Assembly: GCF_900114605.1 (NCBI RefSeq)
Contig: NZ_FOTP01000009.1
Location: 124,001-188,000, forward strand
Direction of reading: 5' to 3'
DNA from: Bradyrhizobium sp. NFR13
GTDB taxonomy: Bacteria; Pseudomonadota; Alphaproteobacteria; Rhizobiales; Xanthobacteraceae
Length of the DNA: 64,000 nucleotides
In this document: one piece after another, positions 34,937 through 44,003 of the stretch
How the letters are laid out: each line of letters starts with the position of its first letter
How positions within the stretch are numbered: position 1 is the stretch's first letter
The notes under the pieces: generated by a model
What the model was told of the DNA's origin: nothing
The model's input: the letters and a program-made list of their open reading frames with translations, nothing else
Databases searched by the model: none
Translations under genes and position numbers: made by a program

Positions 34937-36178
34937 ATGACGCGCAGAGTTCGTTTGTATCTCGTCGGCTCCGTCGTCCTTGTATCGCTTGCGGGTTGCG
35001 GACGCGGTCTGTTTCAGACCCAGGAACGTGAGCCATGGCGTGCCGAGGCAGAAGTCGCATGTCTCAAATCCGGCACGGTGAAAGAGGGCGCTGATCTCGT
35101 TCGGATCAACCCGATTTCCGGGCCCGGTGTCTGCGGCGCAGAATTTCCCTTGAAGGTGGCGGCGCTCGGCGAGGCCAGCATCAGCTACGGTTTTGCCGAT
35201 GAAAGTTTGCGGCCACCTGGCGGCATCGGCGGTGCAAGCCAGCCGCGTTGGCCGGTCCAGCAGCAGCCACAGACCATGGCGCGCCCCGCCAGCAGCTATC
35301 CGAATTCGTATCCGCAAGCCGCGCCGCAGCAGCCGTCCTATGGCGGCTCATCTTACGGCGGCGCTGCCAATAACGGGCCGATCTCGCTGAACGCGCCGGG
35401 CGTGCCGCCGGACAATGAAGACGAAATCGAATTGCCGCCGGAAGGCTCGCCGCAGGCGATACCGGCACAGCAGCCGCAGCCGCGCGCGCCTTACGGACGC
35501 TATAGTTCAGGTGTGCAGCAGAGCCAGCCGCCGCAGGATTATGCGCCGCAGCGTCTTGGCCCCGGGCCAGGTAATGTTACGGGCTCGGTCGGCCCGGTCG
35601 CCGTGAAGCCGGTGGCGACGCTGGCTTGTCCGATCGTCTCGGCACTCGACAAGTGGCTCGCTGAGTCCGTGCAGCCGGCGGCGATGCGCTGGTTCGGCGT
35701 CCGTGTCGCCGAGATCAAGCAGATCTCCGCTTATTCGTGCCGCGGCATGAACGGCAATTCGCGCGCGCATATCTCCGAACATGCATTCGGTAACGCGCTC
35801 GATATCTCCGCCTTCGTCCTCGCCGATGGTCGCAGCGTCTCGGTGAAGGCAGGCTGGAAGGGCATGCCGGAAGAGCAGGGCTTTCTGCGCGACATCCAGG
35901 GCGGCGCGTGCCAGGTCTTCAACACCGTGCTGGCGCCGGGCTCGAACGTCTATCACTACGATCACATTCACGTGGATCTGATGCGCCGGCCGAAACGCCC
36001 GGTGATCTGCCAGCCGGCTGCCGTGTCGGGCGAGGAGATTGCCGCGCGCGCGCAGAGCCGCAATCCCTATGCCAGCCGCAATAATGACTATGGCGGCGTG
36101 ACCGGCTCGATCGGCCGCACGGCGAAGAAGTCCACGCGCAAATCGCCTGACGACGAGGACTTCTACGAGAACGAATAA
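34937..36178 (+). CDS. extensin-like family lipoprotein (M15-like C-terminal domain)
   Basis: A 413-residue envelope protein. The N-terminus MTRRVRLYLVGSVVLVSLAGC ends in a lipobox, so it is probably a lipoprotein. A long Pro/Gln/Gly/Tyr-rich linker (about 95-215) precedes the extensin-like C-terminal domain. That domain contains AYSCRGMNGNSRAHISEHAFGNALDISAF and YHYDHIHVDLM, a His/Asp/His set resembling the zinc site of M15/LAS peptidases. It may therefore cut or bind peptidoglycan; that is inference. Conserved Cys occur on both sides of the domain. Its stop lies 10 nt from the convergent TetR gene. Confidence 0.9.
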   Translation: MTRRVRLYLVGSVVLVSLAGCGRGLFQTQEREPWRAEAEVACLKSGTVKEGADLVRINPISGPGVCGAEFPLKVAALGEASISYGFADESLRPPGGIGGASQPRWPVQQQPQTMARPASSYPNSYPQAAPQQPSYGGSSYGGAANNGPISLNAPGVPPDNEDEIELPPEGSPQAIPAQQPQPRAPYGRYSSGVQQSQPPQDYAPQRLGPGPGNVTGSVGPVAVKPVATLACPIVSALDKWLAESVQPAAMRWFGVRVAEIKQISAYSCRGMNGNSRAHISEHAFGNALDISAFVLADGRSVSVKAGWKGMPEEQGFLRDIQGGACQVFNTVLAPGSNVYHYDHIHVDLMRRPKRPVICQPAAVSGEEIAARAQSRNPYASRNNDYGGVTGSIGRTAKKSTRKSPDDEDFYENE

Positions 36179-36187
36179 GCGAGTGCG

Positions 36188-36820
36188 TCAGATGCGGTAG
36201 GCGGCAAGGAACATCCGCACCGCGCTGTCGACGACCTTGTCGATCTCTGCGCGCGTCGGCGTCGGCTTGGCCTGGAAGATGAAGGGCTGAAACAGCGTCG
36301 CCTGGCACGACATCATGAACTGCGCCGCCGCCAGCTCCGTATCCTCGATTTTCAGTTCCCTGGCTTTGACGCGCGCATCGAGATAGGCGGCGACCTGCCG
36401 GATCGCATGTGCCAGCACCGCTTCGTAAAAGCGCTTGCCGACATCGGGCATGCGCTCCGCGATCGCCATCACCGTGCGGATCGCGGAGCCGCCGCCGGGC
36501 CGGCACAGCAACTGAATATAGGCCCGGCCGAACTCACCGAGGGTGGTCACCGCATCGCGTTCCGGATCGAGATTGAAGACGGCCTTGCCTTGTTCGAGCT
36601 TCTCCTGCTCGACGATCGACTCGAACAGCGCGCTCTTGTCGGTGAAATAGACATAGAGCGTCCCCTTGGAGACGCCGGCCGCACGCGCGATCTCGCCCAT
36701 GCTGGCGCCGTCAAAGCCCAGATCCAGAAAGACTTTTCGCGCGCCGTCGAGAATCTGGCGGCGCTTGGCGCTGTCTTCCTCGCCGACGGGCGAGAGGGGG
36801 GCAGGTTGGGAGGCAACCAT
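36188..36820 (-). CDS. TetR family repressor of the adjacent efflux pump
   Basis: A 210-residue TetR regulator. The HTH is RRQILDGARKVFLDLGFDGASMGEIARAAGVSKGTLYVYFTDKSALF. The C-terminal ligand domain is of the AcrR/TetR_C type. It is divergent from an EmrAB-type pump, and a perfect 21-bp palindrome in the shared region is the expected operator. By analogy it should repress the pump and itself until an inducer binds. The inducer is unknown. Confidence 0.93.
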   Translation of the reverse strand: MVASQPAPLSPVGEEDSAKRRQILDGARKVFLDLGFDGASMGEIARAAGVSKGTLYVYFTDKSALFESIVEQEKLEQGKAVFNLDPERDAVTTLGEFGRAYIQLLCRPGGGSAIRTVMAIAERMPDVGKRFYEAVLAHAIRQVAAYLDARVKARELKIEDTELAAAQFMMSCQATLFQPFIFQAKPTPTRAEIDKVVDSAVRMFLAAYRI

Positions 36821-36910
36821 TCATTCAGCCTGTTCGATGAATCACCGGGGGACCGCCCCGGGATGAAACTGGAATACCGCTAAATCGTGATGAACTGGTC
36901 AAACTGTATC

Positions 36911-36931
36911 TTGACCGAACCGTTCGGTCAA
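36911..36931. promoter_or_regulatory. TetR operator (perfect 21-bp palindrome)
   Basis: Two perfect 10-nt arms, TTGACCGAAC and GTTCGGTCAA, flank one central C. The site lies between the TetR gene (start 36820) and the HlyD-family gene (start 37007). The GACCGAAC/GTTCGGTC half-sites are typical TetR operators. Confidence 0.85.
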
Positions 36932-37006
36932 TTTACATATTGTCACAGCAAGCGGGGACCCGGCCTGTCGGCAGGTTTCCGCATTTACATGCTTGAGGAG
37001 GCCGGA

Positions 37007-38239
37007 ATGGCCGGACCACGCGACCAGGCTGCCCGTATCATTCGCCCGGAGGGCGAGGCTGACAGTGCGCCGGTGCGCGTCGTGCCGCCTGTCGCCGACG
37101 AGCCTGCTGCCCGCGGTCCCGCGGATGCCCCCGCGCCCGAACAGCCCGCGGCTGCAGCGCCGCCAGCTGCCGCACAGGTCGCCGCTCCAAAGTCCGGCAA
37201 GAAGAAAAGGGTGCTGCTCGGCGTTGGCGCATTGCTCGCGGCTGCGGCCATCTATTATGGCGTGAACTATTATCTGGTCGGCCGCTTCATCGTCTCGACC
37301 GACGACGCCTATGTGCGCGCCAACAACACCACGCTCGGCGCGCGCGTCTCCGGCCATATCGCGCAGATCCTGCCCGGCGACAACGTACTGGTGAAGGCCG
37401 GTGACGTGATCTTCAGGATCGACGACGGCGACTACCGGATCGCGGTCGATGCCGCCAAGCGCAAGATCGAAACCCAGAAGGCGACCATCGATCGCATAGG
37501 CCGTCAGGTCGGAGCACAGGAAAGCGCCGTGGAACAGGCGCAGGCGCAACTCGCGTCCGCAGATGCCGCCGCCAATCGCGCCTCGCTCGAATTCGACCGT
37601 CAGGAAACGCTGAGCAAGCAAGGCTTCGCCTCGCGCTCGGTCTACGAGACCTCGCAATCGAACCGCGACCAGACCTCGGCAGCCGTCAAGGCCGCGAAGG
37701 CCTCGGTCGATTCCGCCAGGAGTGCCGTTGAAGTCACCAGGGCACAGCAGAACGAAGCCCGCGCGCAGCTCGCCGAATTGCAGAGCGCGCTGGACAAGGC
37801 TGAGCGCGACCTCGATTTCACCACCGTGAAGTCGCCGGTGGATGGCATCTTCTCCAATCGTCTGGTCTCGACCGGTGATTTCGTGAGCATGGGACAGCGT
37901 CTCGGCAATGTCGTGCCGCTCAATGACGTCTATATCGACGCCAACTTCAAGGAGACGCAGCTCCGCCGCCTGAAGCCGGGCCAGCCGGTCTCGATCGAGC
38001 TCGATGCCGATAGCAGCCGCGCCATCGAAGGCACGGTGGAAAGCCTCGCGCCTGCTGCCGGCTCGGTGTTCACGCTGCTGCCGCCTGACAACGCAACCGG
38101 CAACTTCACCAAGATCGTGCAGCGCGTGCCCGTGCGCGTCCGCGTGCCGGCGGATATCGCGAAGCAGCACATCCTGCGTGCCGGCATGTCGGTCTATGTC
38201 CGTGTCAACACCAAGCCGGGTGCCTCGCCCGCGCAGTAA
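37007..38239 (+). CDS. HlyD/EmrA-type membrane fusion protein
   Basis: A 410-residue periplasmic adaptor for a drug efflux pump. A cytoplasmic Pro/Ala-rich N-terminus precedes one transmembrane segment (RVLLGVGALLAAAAIYYGVNYYLV). The lipoyl half-motif (VSTDDAYVRANNTTLGARVSGHIAQILPGDNVLVKAGDVIFRID) follows, then a long alpha-hairpin of coiled coil, then the second half-motif (FTTVKSPVDGIFSNRLVSTGDFVSMGQ) and the beta-barrel. GAGGAGG is 5 nt before the ATG at 37007. The EmrB-type permease gene follows 12 nt later. Confidence 0.92.
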   Translation: MAGPRDQAARIIRPEGEADSAPVRVVPPVADEPAARGPADAPAPEQPAAAAPPAAAQVAAPKSGKKKRVLLGVGALLAAAAIYYGVNYYLVGRFIVSTDDAYVRANNTTLGARVSGHIAQILPGDNVLVKAGDVIFRIDDGDYRIAVDAAKRKIETQKATIDRIGRQVGAQESAVEQAQAQLASADAAANRASLEFDRQETLSKQGFASRSVYETSQSNRDQTSAAVKAAKASVDSARSAVEVTRAQQNEARAQLAELQSALDKAERDLDFTTVKSPVDGIFSNRLVSTGDFVSMGQRLGNVVPLNDVYIDANFKETQLRRLKPGQPVSIELDADSSRAIEGTVESLAPAAGSVFTLLPPDNATGNFTKIVQRVPVRVRVPADIAKQHILRAGMSVYVRVNTKPGASPAQ

Positions 38240-38251
38240 CGGATCACGCTG

Positions 38252-39844
38252 ATGTCGTCAGCATCGACAACCCTGTCAGGAACACTGCCGGCCGCGCCGG
38301 TGGATGCGGACCGGATTGCGCCGAAGCGCCTGTTCGCGTTCCTGATCATGGTGTTCGGCATGTTCATGTCGATCCTGGACATCCAGATCGTTTCGGCCTC
38401 GCTGTCGGAAATCCAGGCCGGCCTGTCCGCATCCTCCAATGAAGTCTCGTGGGTGCAGACCGCCTATCTGATCGCGGAAGTGATCGCGATCCCGCTATCC
38501 GGCTTCCTGTCGCGCGCGTTCGGCACGCGTCTGCTATTCGCGATCTCTGCGGCAGGCTTCACCTTCGCCAGCCTGATGTGCGGCTTCACCTCATCCATCG
38601 AGCAGATGATCCTGTGGCGCGCGATCCAGGGCTTCCTTGGCGCCGGCATGATCCCGACCGTGTTCGCCTCGGCCTATACGGTCTTCCCGCGCTCCAAATT
38701 CCACATCGTCGCGCCGATCATCGGCCTTGTCGCAACGCTGGCGCCGACCATCGGCCCGACGGTGGGCGGCTATATCACCGACGTGATGTCGTGGCACTGG
38801 CTGTTCTTCATCAATGTGGTGCCGGGCATCGGCATCACCATCGGCGTGCTTGCGCTGGTGGATTTCGACGAGCCGCATTTCGAATTGCTCGATCACTTCG
38901 ACTGGTGGGGCCTCGGCTTCATGGCCGGCTTCCTCGGCTCGCTCGAATATGTGCTGGAGGAGGGGCCGCGCAACGACTGGTTCGCGGACGAATCCATCGC
39001 GACTTTCGCCGTGATCTGTGCGTTTTCGGCGATCGCATTCTTCTGGCGCGTGCTGACGGCAAAGGAGCCGATCGTCGACCTGCGCGCCTTTACCAATCGC
39101 AACTTTGCGCTCGGCTCGACCTTTTCCTTCTGCATCGGCATCGGTCTGTACGGCCTGACCTACATCTATCCGCGTTATCTCGCCGAGGTCCGCGGCTATA
39201 GCGCGATGATGATCGGCGAGACCATGTTCGTCTCCGGCATCGCCATGTTCCTGATGGCCCCCATCGTAGGCCGCCTGATGACCAAGGTCGACTTGCGCAT
39301 CCTGATCGGCATCGGCCTCGTGCTGTTCGCTTCGGGCACCTGGCAAATGACCTGGATCACCCGCGATTTCGACTTCTATGAACTGCTGGTGCCGCAGATC
39401 CTGCGTGGCATGGGCATGATGCTGGCCATGGTGCCGATCAACAATATCGCGCTCGGCACGCTGGCGCCGCAGATGCTGAAGAACGCTTCCGGCCTGTTCA
39501 ATCTCACGCGTAACCTCGGCGGCGCGCTCGGGCTCGCGATGATCAATACCGTGCTCGACCACCGCACCGATTTCCACATCACGCGGCTGCACGACAAGGT
39601 CACCTGGGGCAACGCCAAGGCCGTCGAGACGCTCAACATGTTCACCCAGAAATTCCAGGGCATGGGCGACGCCTCGCGCATGGCCATGAAGCAGTTGTCG
39701 CAGATCGTCCACCGCCAGGCCGTGGTGATGGGCTTCGGCGATGCGTTCTTCATGCTGTCGGTGTTTTATGTCGGTCTCAGCGTGATGGTGATACTGCTCG
39801 ACAAGCCCAGCAATCCCGCCAATGCGGGCGGTGGCGGGCACTAG
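38252..39844 (+). CDS. DHA2 family MFS multidrug efflux permease (EmrB-type)
   Basis: A 530-residue inner-membrane permease of the 14-segment DHA2 drug:proton antiporter family. Early motif SILDIQIVSASLSEIQAGLS matches the DHA2 motif in TM1, and VQTAYLIAEVIAIPLSGFLSRAFGTR is the loop 2-3 signature. The motif C-like region GLVATLAPTIGPTVGGYI is present. It is co-transcribed with the EmrA-like adaptor and probably repressed by the divergent TetR. An outer-membrane TolC partner is not encoded in the window. Substrates are unknown. Confidence 0.93.
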   Translation: MSSASTTLSGTLPAAPVDADRIAPKRLFAFLIMVFGMFMSILDIQIVSASLSEIQAGLSASSNEVSWVQTAYLIAEVIAIPLSGFLSRAFGTRLLFAISAAGFTFASLMCGFTSSIEQMILWRAIQGFLGAGMIPTVFASAYTVFPRSKFHIVAPIIGLVATLAPTIGPTVGGYITDVMSWHWLFFINVVPGIGITIGVLALVDFDEPHFELLDHFDWWGLGFMAGFLGSLEYVLEEGPRNDWFADESIATFAVICAFSAIAFFWRVLTAKEPIVDLRAFTNRNFALGSTFSFCIGIGLYGLTYIYPRYLAEVRGYSAMMIGETMFVSGIAMFLMAPIVGRLMTKVDLRILIGIGLVLFASGTWQMTWITRDFDFYELLVPQILRGMGMMLAMVPINNIALGTLAPQMLKNASGLFNLTRNLGGALGLAMINTVLDHRTDFHITRLHDKVTWGNAKAVETLNMFTQKFQGMGDASRMAMKQLSQIVHRQAVVMGFGDAFFMLSVFYVGLSVMVILLDKPSNPANAGGGGH

Positions 39845-39963
39845 GCCGCCGCTGGAGCGGTTCTATCGCCGATCCGCGATTGAAGCTCGCCATCATGTTG
39901 CCAAAAGCCGACGGCACATCTATAAAACTACCTTCCATTGCTCGAACCCGAGGGAGAGTCTGC

Positions 39964-40035
39964 ATGAAGTCGATTGATCTGCTCTCCGGAATTCTCGGTT
40001 CGGTGCGCGCATGCGGATTTATGCGGGCTCATTGA
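39964..40035 (+). CDS. possible 23-codon micro-ORF
   Basis: A short ORF starting MKSIDLLSGIL with GGGAGAG a few nt upstream of its ATG. It ends just before a small hairpin GGGCTC-ATT-GAGCCC that overlaps its stop region. It lies in the 301-nt stretch between the EmrB-type gene and the ABC exporter gene, which otherwise holds no gene. It might be a remnant or a leader; evidence is limited to the ribosome binding site. Confidence 0.25.
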   Translation: MKSIDLLSGILGSVRACGFMRAH

Positions 40036-40145
40036 GCCCCGGTTCCGCCTCTGCCGGTCGGGCCTGATGTCCCGATCATCCTGATCTTTCCCGTTTCTGT
40101 ACTTTTAGGACGCTCGCGCTCGGCCTGGCCGTTGCGCGTCAAACC

Positions 40146-41987
40146 ATGGAGCCGGTTGGCGCAGGGGCGCTGCCGGATGATGTCATGACTCTGAAATCCA
40201 AAGACCGCGCTGCCGCCATCCGTGTGGTGATTCCTTTCGTGATCCGGCACTGGCTCCGGCAACCCGGGCGCGCTGCGACAGTTTCCATCGGTTTGCTCGG
40301 CGCAACGGTGGCCGACCTGTTCATGCCGCTGTTCTCCGGCCAGCTGGTCGATGCCGTCACCAAAGGCGGAACTGACCCGGCGGCGCGGCAGGCGGCGTTC
40401 ATTGCGTTCGGCGCCATCGTCGCACTCGGTGCGTCGTCGATGCTGCTGCGGCTGCTCGGCATCCACGCCATCGTTCCGTTCACGCTGCGCATCATGTCGG
40501 ATCTGTCGCGCGAGGCTTTCGCGCGCGTGCAACGTTTCTCGACCGACTGGCACGCCAACAGCTTTGCGGGCTCCACGGTGCGCAAGGTCACGCGCGGCAT
40601 GTGGGCAGTCGACCTGCTCAACGACACGCTGCTGATGGCGCTGCTGCCGTCGCTGGTGGTGTTGCTCGGCTCGATGCTGCTGCTCGGCTGGCACTGGCCG
40701 GCGCTGGGCGGCGTGATCGCCGTCGGCACGGTCGCCTATATCGCGATGACCGTGTGGTTCTCCACGCGCTACATCGCGCCCGCGGCGCGCGTGTCGAATG
40801 CATGGGACACCAAGGTCGGCGGCACGCTGGCGGATGCGCTGACCTGCAACGCCGTGGTGAAGTCCTTCGGCGCGGAACGGCGCGAGGACGATCGGCTGGG
40901 GCAGGTCGTCGGCCGCTGGCGCGTGCGCGTGGCGCGGACATGGTTTCGCTACAACACGACGAGCACGGTGCAGCTCGCGGTGCTGCTCTGCGTGCGCACG
41001 GCGGTGATCGGCGGCGCCTTGTGGCTGTGGCTGCAAGGTCAGGCGACGGCGGGCGATGTCACCTATGTGCTGACGAGCTATGTCGTGATCCACGGCTATC
41101 TGCGCGATGTCGGCATGCACATCAACAACCTGCAGCGTTCGGTGAACGACATGGAGGAGCTTGTCGCGATTCATGATGTCGCACTCGGCATTGCCGATGC
41201 ACCCGATGCCCAGCCGATTGCCATCACCGGCGGTCGCATCCTGTTCGATGACGTGACGTTCCACTATGGCGGTCATGCGACGCCGCTCTATCACGGGCTG
41301 TCGGTGGACATCCGTGCCGGCGAACGCGTCGGTCTGGTCGGGCGTTCTGGCTCGGGCAAGACGACCTTCGTGAAGCTGATCCAGCGACTCTACGATGTCT
41401 CTGGTGGCGGCATCATGATTGACGGTCAGAATATCGCCGACGTCACGCAGGAGTCGCTGCGCAGCCGGATTGCGATCGTGCAGCAGGATCCGATCCTGTT
41501 TCACCGTTCGCTGGCCGACAACATCGCCTATGGCCGGCCCGGCGCCAGCATGGCGGCGATTGAACAGGCGGCGCGGCTGGCGAATGCGCATGACTTCATC
41601 ACCCGGCTGCCAAAAGGTTACGGCACGCTGGTCGGTGAGCGCGGTGTCAAACTGTCGGGTGGCGAGCGGCAGCGTGTCGCGCTGGCGCGCGCATTCCTGG
41701 CGGATGCACCGGTGCTGATTCTGGACGAGGCGACATCGAGCCTCGATTCAGAGTCGGAGGCGCTGATCCAGGAGGCGATGGAGCGGTTGATGAAAGGCCG
41801 CACCTCGATCGTGATCGCGCATCGCCTGTCGACGGTGCGCAGCCTCGATCGCATTCTGGTGTTCGATCACGGGCGCATCGCGGAAGAGGGCACCCATGCC
41901 ACGCTCACGGCGCGACCGGGTGGCATCTATCGCGGCCTGTTCGAGCGTCAGGTGCTCGATCTCGATCGCACCAGTGCGGCCGGTTGA
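40146..41987 (+). CDS. ABC exporter, fused permease and ATPase
   Basis: A 613-residue half-transporter of the MsbA/MDR type. The N-terminal membrane domain has about six segments (residues 30-320). The ATPase domain follows: Walker A LVGRSGSGKTTFVKL, Q loop VQQDPILFH, signature KLSGGERQRVALARAFL, Walker B PVLILDEATSSLD, and switch His in IVIAHRLSTV. It probably homodimerises and exports a lipid or drug. ATG at 40146 or 40185 (MTLKSKDR) could be the start; neither has a clear ribosome site. It stands alone; a terminator-like hairpin follows. Confidence 0.92.
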   Translation: MEPVGAGALPDDVMTLKSKDRAAAIRVVIPFVIRHWLRQPGRAATVSIGLLGATVADLFMPLFSGQLVDAVTKGGTDPAARQAAFIAFGAIVALGASSMLLRLLGIHAIVPFTLRIMSDLSREAFARVQRFSTDWHANSFAGSTVRKVTRGMWAVDLLNDTLLMALLPSLVVLLGSMLLLGWHWPALGGVIAVGTVAYIAMTVWFSTRYIAPAARVSNAWDTKVGGTLADALTCNAVVKSFGAERREDDRLGQVVGRWRVRVARTWFRYNTTSTVQLAVLLCVRTAVIGGALWLWLQGQATAGDVTYVLTSYVVIHGYLRDVGMHINNLQRSVNDMEELVAIHDVALGIADAPDAQPIAITGGRILFDDVTFHYGGHATPLYHGLSVDIRAGERVGLVGRSGSGKTTFVKLIQRLYDVSGGGIMIDGQNIADVTQESLRSRIAIVQQDPILFHRSLADNIAYGRPGASMAAIEQAARLANAHDFITRLPKGYGTLVGERGVKLSGGERQRVALARAFLADAPVLILDEATSSLDSESEALIQEAMERLMKGRTSIVIAHRLSTVRSLDRILVFDHGRIAEEGTHATLTARPGGIYRGLFERQVLDLDRTSAAG

Positions 41988-42013
41988 TCGAAGACCGCCG
42001 ACTGATCCAAAAA

Positions 42014-42045
42014 CGCGCGACCGCGATGACTATCGCGGCCGCGCG
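42014..42045 (+). terminator. probable terminator hairpin of the ABC exporter gene
   Basis: A 14-bp GC-rich stem (CGCGCGACCGCGAT / ATCGCGGCCGCGCG, one mismatch) with a GACT loop lies 26 nt after the stop. It is followed only by GTTCT, so the T tract is weak. Confidence 0.55.
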
Positions 42046-42225
42046 GTTCTGCACATGCCGCAGTGTTTGCTGGCGCATCCTGTCCGACGGCTGCACGAAT
42101 GGACTTGTACATGCAGTAAATCGCGTCGTGGCGCTCTCCGACTCTTGATCATGAGCGGCATAATCAAGCCATCATGCCGGCGTGTTGCTAGTCCGGTAAT
42201 GCCATGGAGGCATTTGGAGGGATGA

Positions 42226-42954
42226 ATGGCAGATCTATACGTTCTGGTTCACGGCGCCTGGCATACGGGCAAGGAGATGGACGCGGTTGCTGGTCATCTG
42301 CGTGCGAGCGGGCATGTCGTTCATTGCCCGACGATCGCCGGCAACAACGCTGGTGATGACCGCAGTACTGTTGGGCTTGCGCAGGCCATCGCTTCGATTG
42401 CCGACTACATCGAGAAAGAAAATCTGCGGGACATACGGTTGGTCGGGCACAGCTATGGCGGCATGGTGATTTCGGGCGTTGCCGATCGTATGGCGGAGCG
42501 CATCAAGCGGCTGGTCTACATCAACGCCTTTGTCCCGCTGGACGGGCAGTCGCTCAACGATATGGTGCCGCCGCACTACCTCGGAATGTTCGACGCGATT
42601 GCTGCCGCCAACAACAATACTGTGACGCTGCCGTTCGAAATCTGGCGCGATGCGTTCATCAACGATGCCGATTTCGCTTTGGCGACGTCAGCCTATGAGC
42701 AACTCAACCCGCATCCCTACAAGACGTTCACCGACAAGATTTCGTTGAGCAGGCCGCTTGCCGAACTGGCGATCGGGAAATCCTATGTGAATTGCCAGCA
42801 GGACATCGCGATGCCGCACAGTCTGCCATGGCATCCGCGACTATCCGAACGTCTCGGTCTGTTTCGATTGGTCGAATGTCCGGGCAGCCATGAAATGTTC
42901 TTTACCAACCCCGCGCGTCTGGCAGAGGCAATCATCCAGGCTGGGCGAGACTGA
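42226..42954 (+). CDS. alpha/beta hydrolase (esterase-like)
   Basis: A 242-residue alpha/beta hydrolase of the MES/SABP2-like (plant methyl esterase-like) group. The N-terminal oxyanion region is LYVLVHGAWHTGKEMD, the nucleophile elbow is LVGHSYGGMV, and the catalytic His is in PGSHEMFF; the acid is probably in the DIAMPHSLPW region or nearby. GGAGGG lies just upstream of the ATG. It is cytoplasmic, with no signal peptide. The substrate is unknown. It is convergent with rnpB. Confidence 0.88.
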   Translation: MADLYVLVHGAWHTGKEMDAVAGHLRASGHVVHCPTIAGNNAGDDRSTVGLAQAIASIADYIEKENLRDIRLVGHSYGGMVISGVADRMAERIKRLVYINAFVPLDGQSLNDMVPPHYLGMFDAIAAANNNTVTLPFEIWRDAFINDADFALATSAYEQLNPHPYKTFTDKISLSRPLAELAIGKSYVNCQQDIAMPHSLPWHPRLSERLGLFRLVECPGSHEMFFTNPARLAEAIIQAGRD

Positions 42955-42972
42955 CGCGGCCTTCAAAACTGG

Positions 42973-43005
42973 CGAGGGGCCCGGCGTGTTGCGCCGGGCC
43001 CCTCG
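42973..43005. terminator. bidirectional terminator between hydrolase gene and rnpB
   Basis: A perfect 14-bp stem CGAGGGGCCCGGCG / CGCCGGGCCCCTCG with a 5-nt loop. It is followed by TTGTT on the plus strand and, on the minus strand, by CCAGTTTTG, so it can end both transcripts. Confidence 0.85.
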
Positions 43006-43021
43006 TTGTTCAGAAAGATAT

Positions 43022-43449
43022 CAGCCGGCCTGTAAGCCGGGTTCTGTAGGGCATCGCCGATTTGCATCGGCGATACGTGACGGCCATTCCTCTGGGACCA
43101 TAGTTGCCTATGGCCTCAAGCAACCTACCCGGACAGCGAGCGAGACATCACCCTGCAGTGTTATCGCTCAAGAGCGAACTAACTGCGTTGCCGTCCCTAT
43201 TCGGTTTTGCTCCCGGTGTGGTTTGCCATGCCGTTTCCGTTGCCGGATACGCGGTGCGCTCTTACCGCACCTTTTCACCCTTACCGCGCCAGCTCCTTGC
43301 GGAGGGAGGCGAGGCGGTTCGTTCTCTGTGGCACTTTCCCTGGGGTCACCCCCGCCGGACGTTATCCGGCACCGTATGTCGATGGAGCCCGGACTTTCCT
43401 CTCCCGCAGCCTTTCGACCGTAGCGGGAGCGGCCGTCCAGCCGACTGAC
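43022..43449 (-). ncRNA. rnpB: RNase P RNA
   Basis: The catalytic RNA of ribonuclease P, which trims tRNA 5' ends. On the minus strand the 5' P4 strand GAGGAAAGTCCGGGC lies close to the start and the 3' universal block ACAGAACCCGGCTTA near the end. The internal AGGGTGAAAAGGTGCGGTAAGAGCGCACCG block is the class A specificity region, and the J-P segment GGGTGACCCCAGGGAAAGTGCCACAGAGA is also typical. Ends are placed at the P1 pairing (AGTCGGC / GCCGGCT). Length is about 428 nt, slightly long. Any ORF across this stretch is a shadow. Confidence 0.97.
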
Positions 43450-43561
43450 CAGCAAGCCATGGGGGTTGCCGGCGCCGACGTCAAGCACTGACCGGCGGCG
43501 CAAGCCGCCAAAATAAATTATCCTGAAGATGTCGTTCTGCTGCCGGTTCGTTCGACTGACC

Positions 43562-43606
43562 GCATGATCCCGGAAAGTGGAAACCGGTTTTCGGACCCGA
43601 TCATGC
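43562..43606. repeat. rhizobial GCATGATC palindromic intergenic repeat
   Basis: GCATGATC at the left and GATCATGC at the right enclose CCCGGAAAGTGGAAACCGG and TTTTCGGACCC, matching the dispersed repeat of the form GCATGATC-CGGAAAAGTGG-(A/T)ACCGG-TTTTCCG...-GATCATGC known from Rhizobiales intergenic DNA. It lies upstream of the DGPF/ECF pair and may be in its leader. Confidence 0.8.
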
Positions 43607-43648
43607 CCATGTCACGGCGAATGGCGCCGCTCAAGAGGAGACAACACC

Positions 43649-43999
43649 ATGCAGTATCTGCTGATGATCTACCAGAACGAAGCCGAATACGCGAAAATGG
43701 ACGCCGCCACAGGCAAGAAGATGCTTGAGGAATATGGCGCGTTCACCCAGTCCATCGTCCAGAGCGGCAATTTCAAGGCTGGCGACCGGCTGCAGCCGAC
43801 GACCACAGCGACCACGGTGCGGGTGCGCGACGGCAAAATGCTCACCATCGACGGTCCGTTCGCCGAAACGCGCGAACAGCTCGCTGGCTACTATCTGATC
43901 GACGCGAAGGATCTCGATGCTGCACTGGCGATTGCGGCGCGGATTCCCGGCGCGCGGGTCGGTTCAATCGAGGTACGGCCGATCTGGGTCTATAACTGA
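43649..43999 (+). CDS. YciI/DGPF family protein
   Basis: A 116-residue YCII-related protein. It begins [14 protein letters not shown] and carries the [28 protein letters not shown] motif for which DGPF proteins are named. The fold is a ferredoxin-like alpha/beta dimer of unknown activity. AAGAGGAGA precedes the ATG. The ECF sigma factor gene starts 4 nt after its stop. This YCII-sigma pairing is the standard ECF42 arrangement. DGPF proteins are usually the sigma factor's own targets or partners; no anti-sigma factor is needed in this group. Confidence 0.93.
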   Translation: MQYLLMIYQNEAEYAKMDAATGKKMLEEYGAFTQSIVQSGNFKAGDRLQPTTTATTVRVRDGKMLTIDGPFAETREQLAGYYLIDAKDLDAALAIAARIPGARVGSIEVRPIWVYN

Positions 44000-44003
44000 C
44001 ACC

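Noticed and set aside
40029-41591. Long minus-strand ORF (520 codons)
   Set aside because: It lies antisense to the ABC exporter, whose Walker and signature motifs are intact. The antisense product is rich in His, Arg, Gln and Asp, typical of a high-GC shadow frame.
42890-43491. Several plus- and minus-strand ORFs over 43.0-43.5 kb
   Set aside because: The stretch is rnpB; conserved RNase P blocks explain the sequence, not coding.
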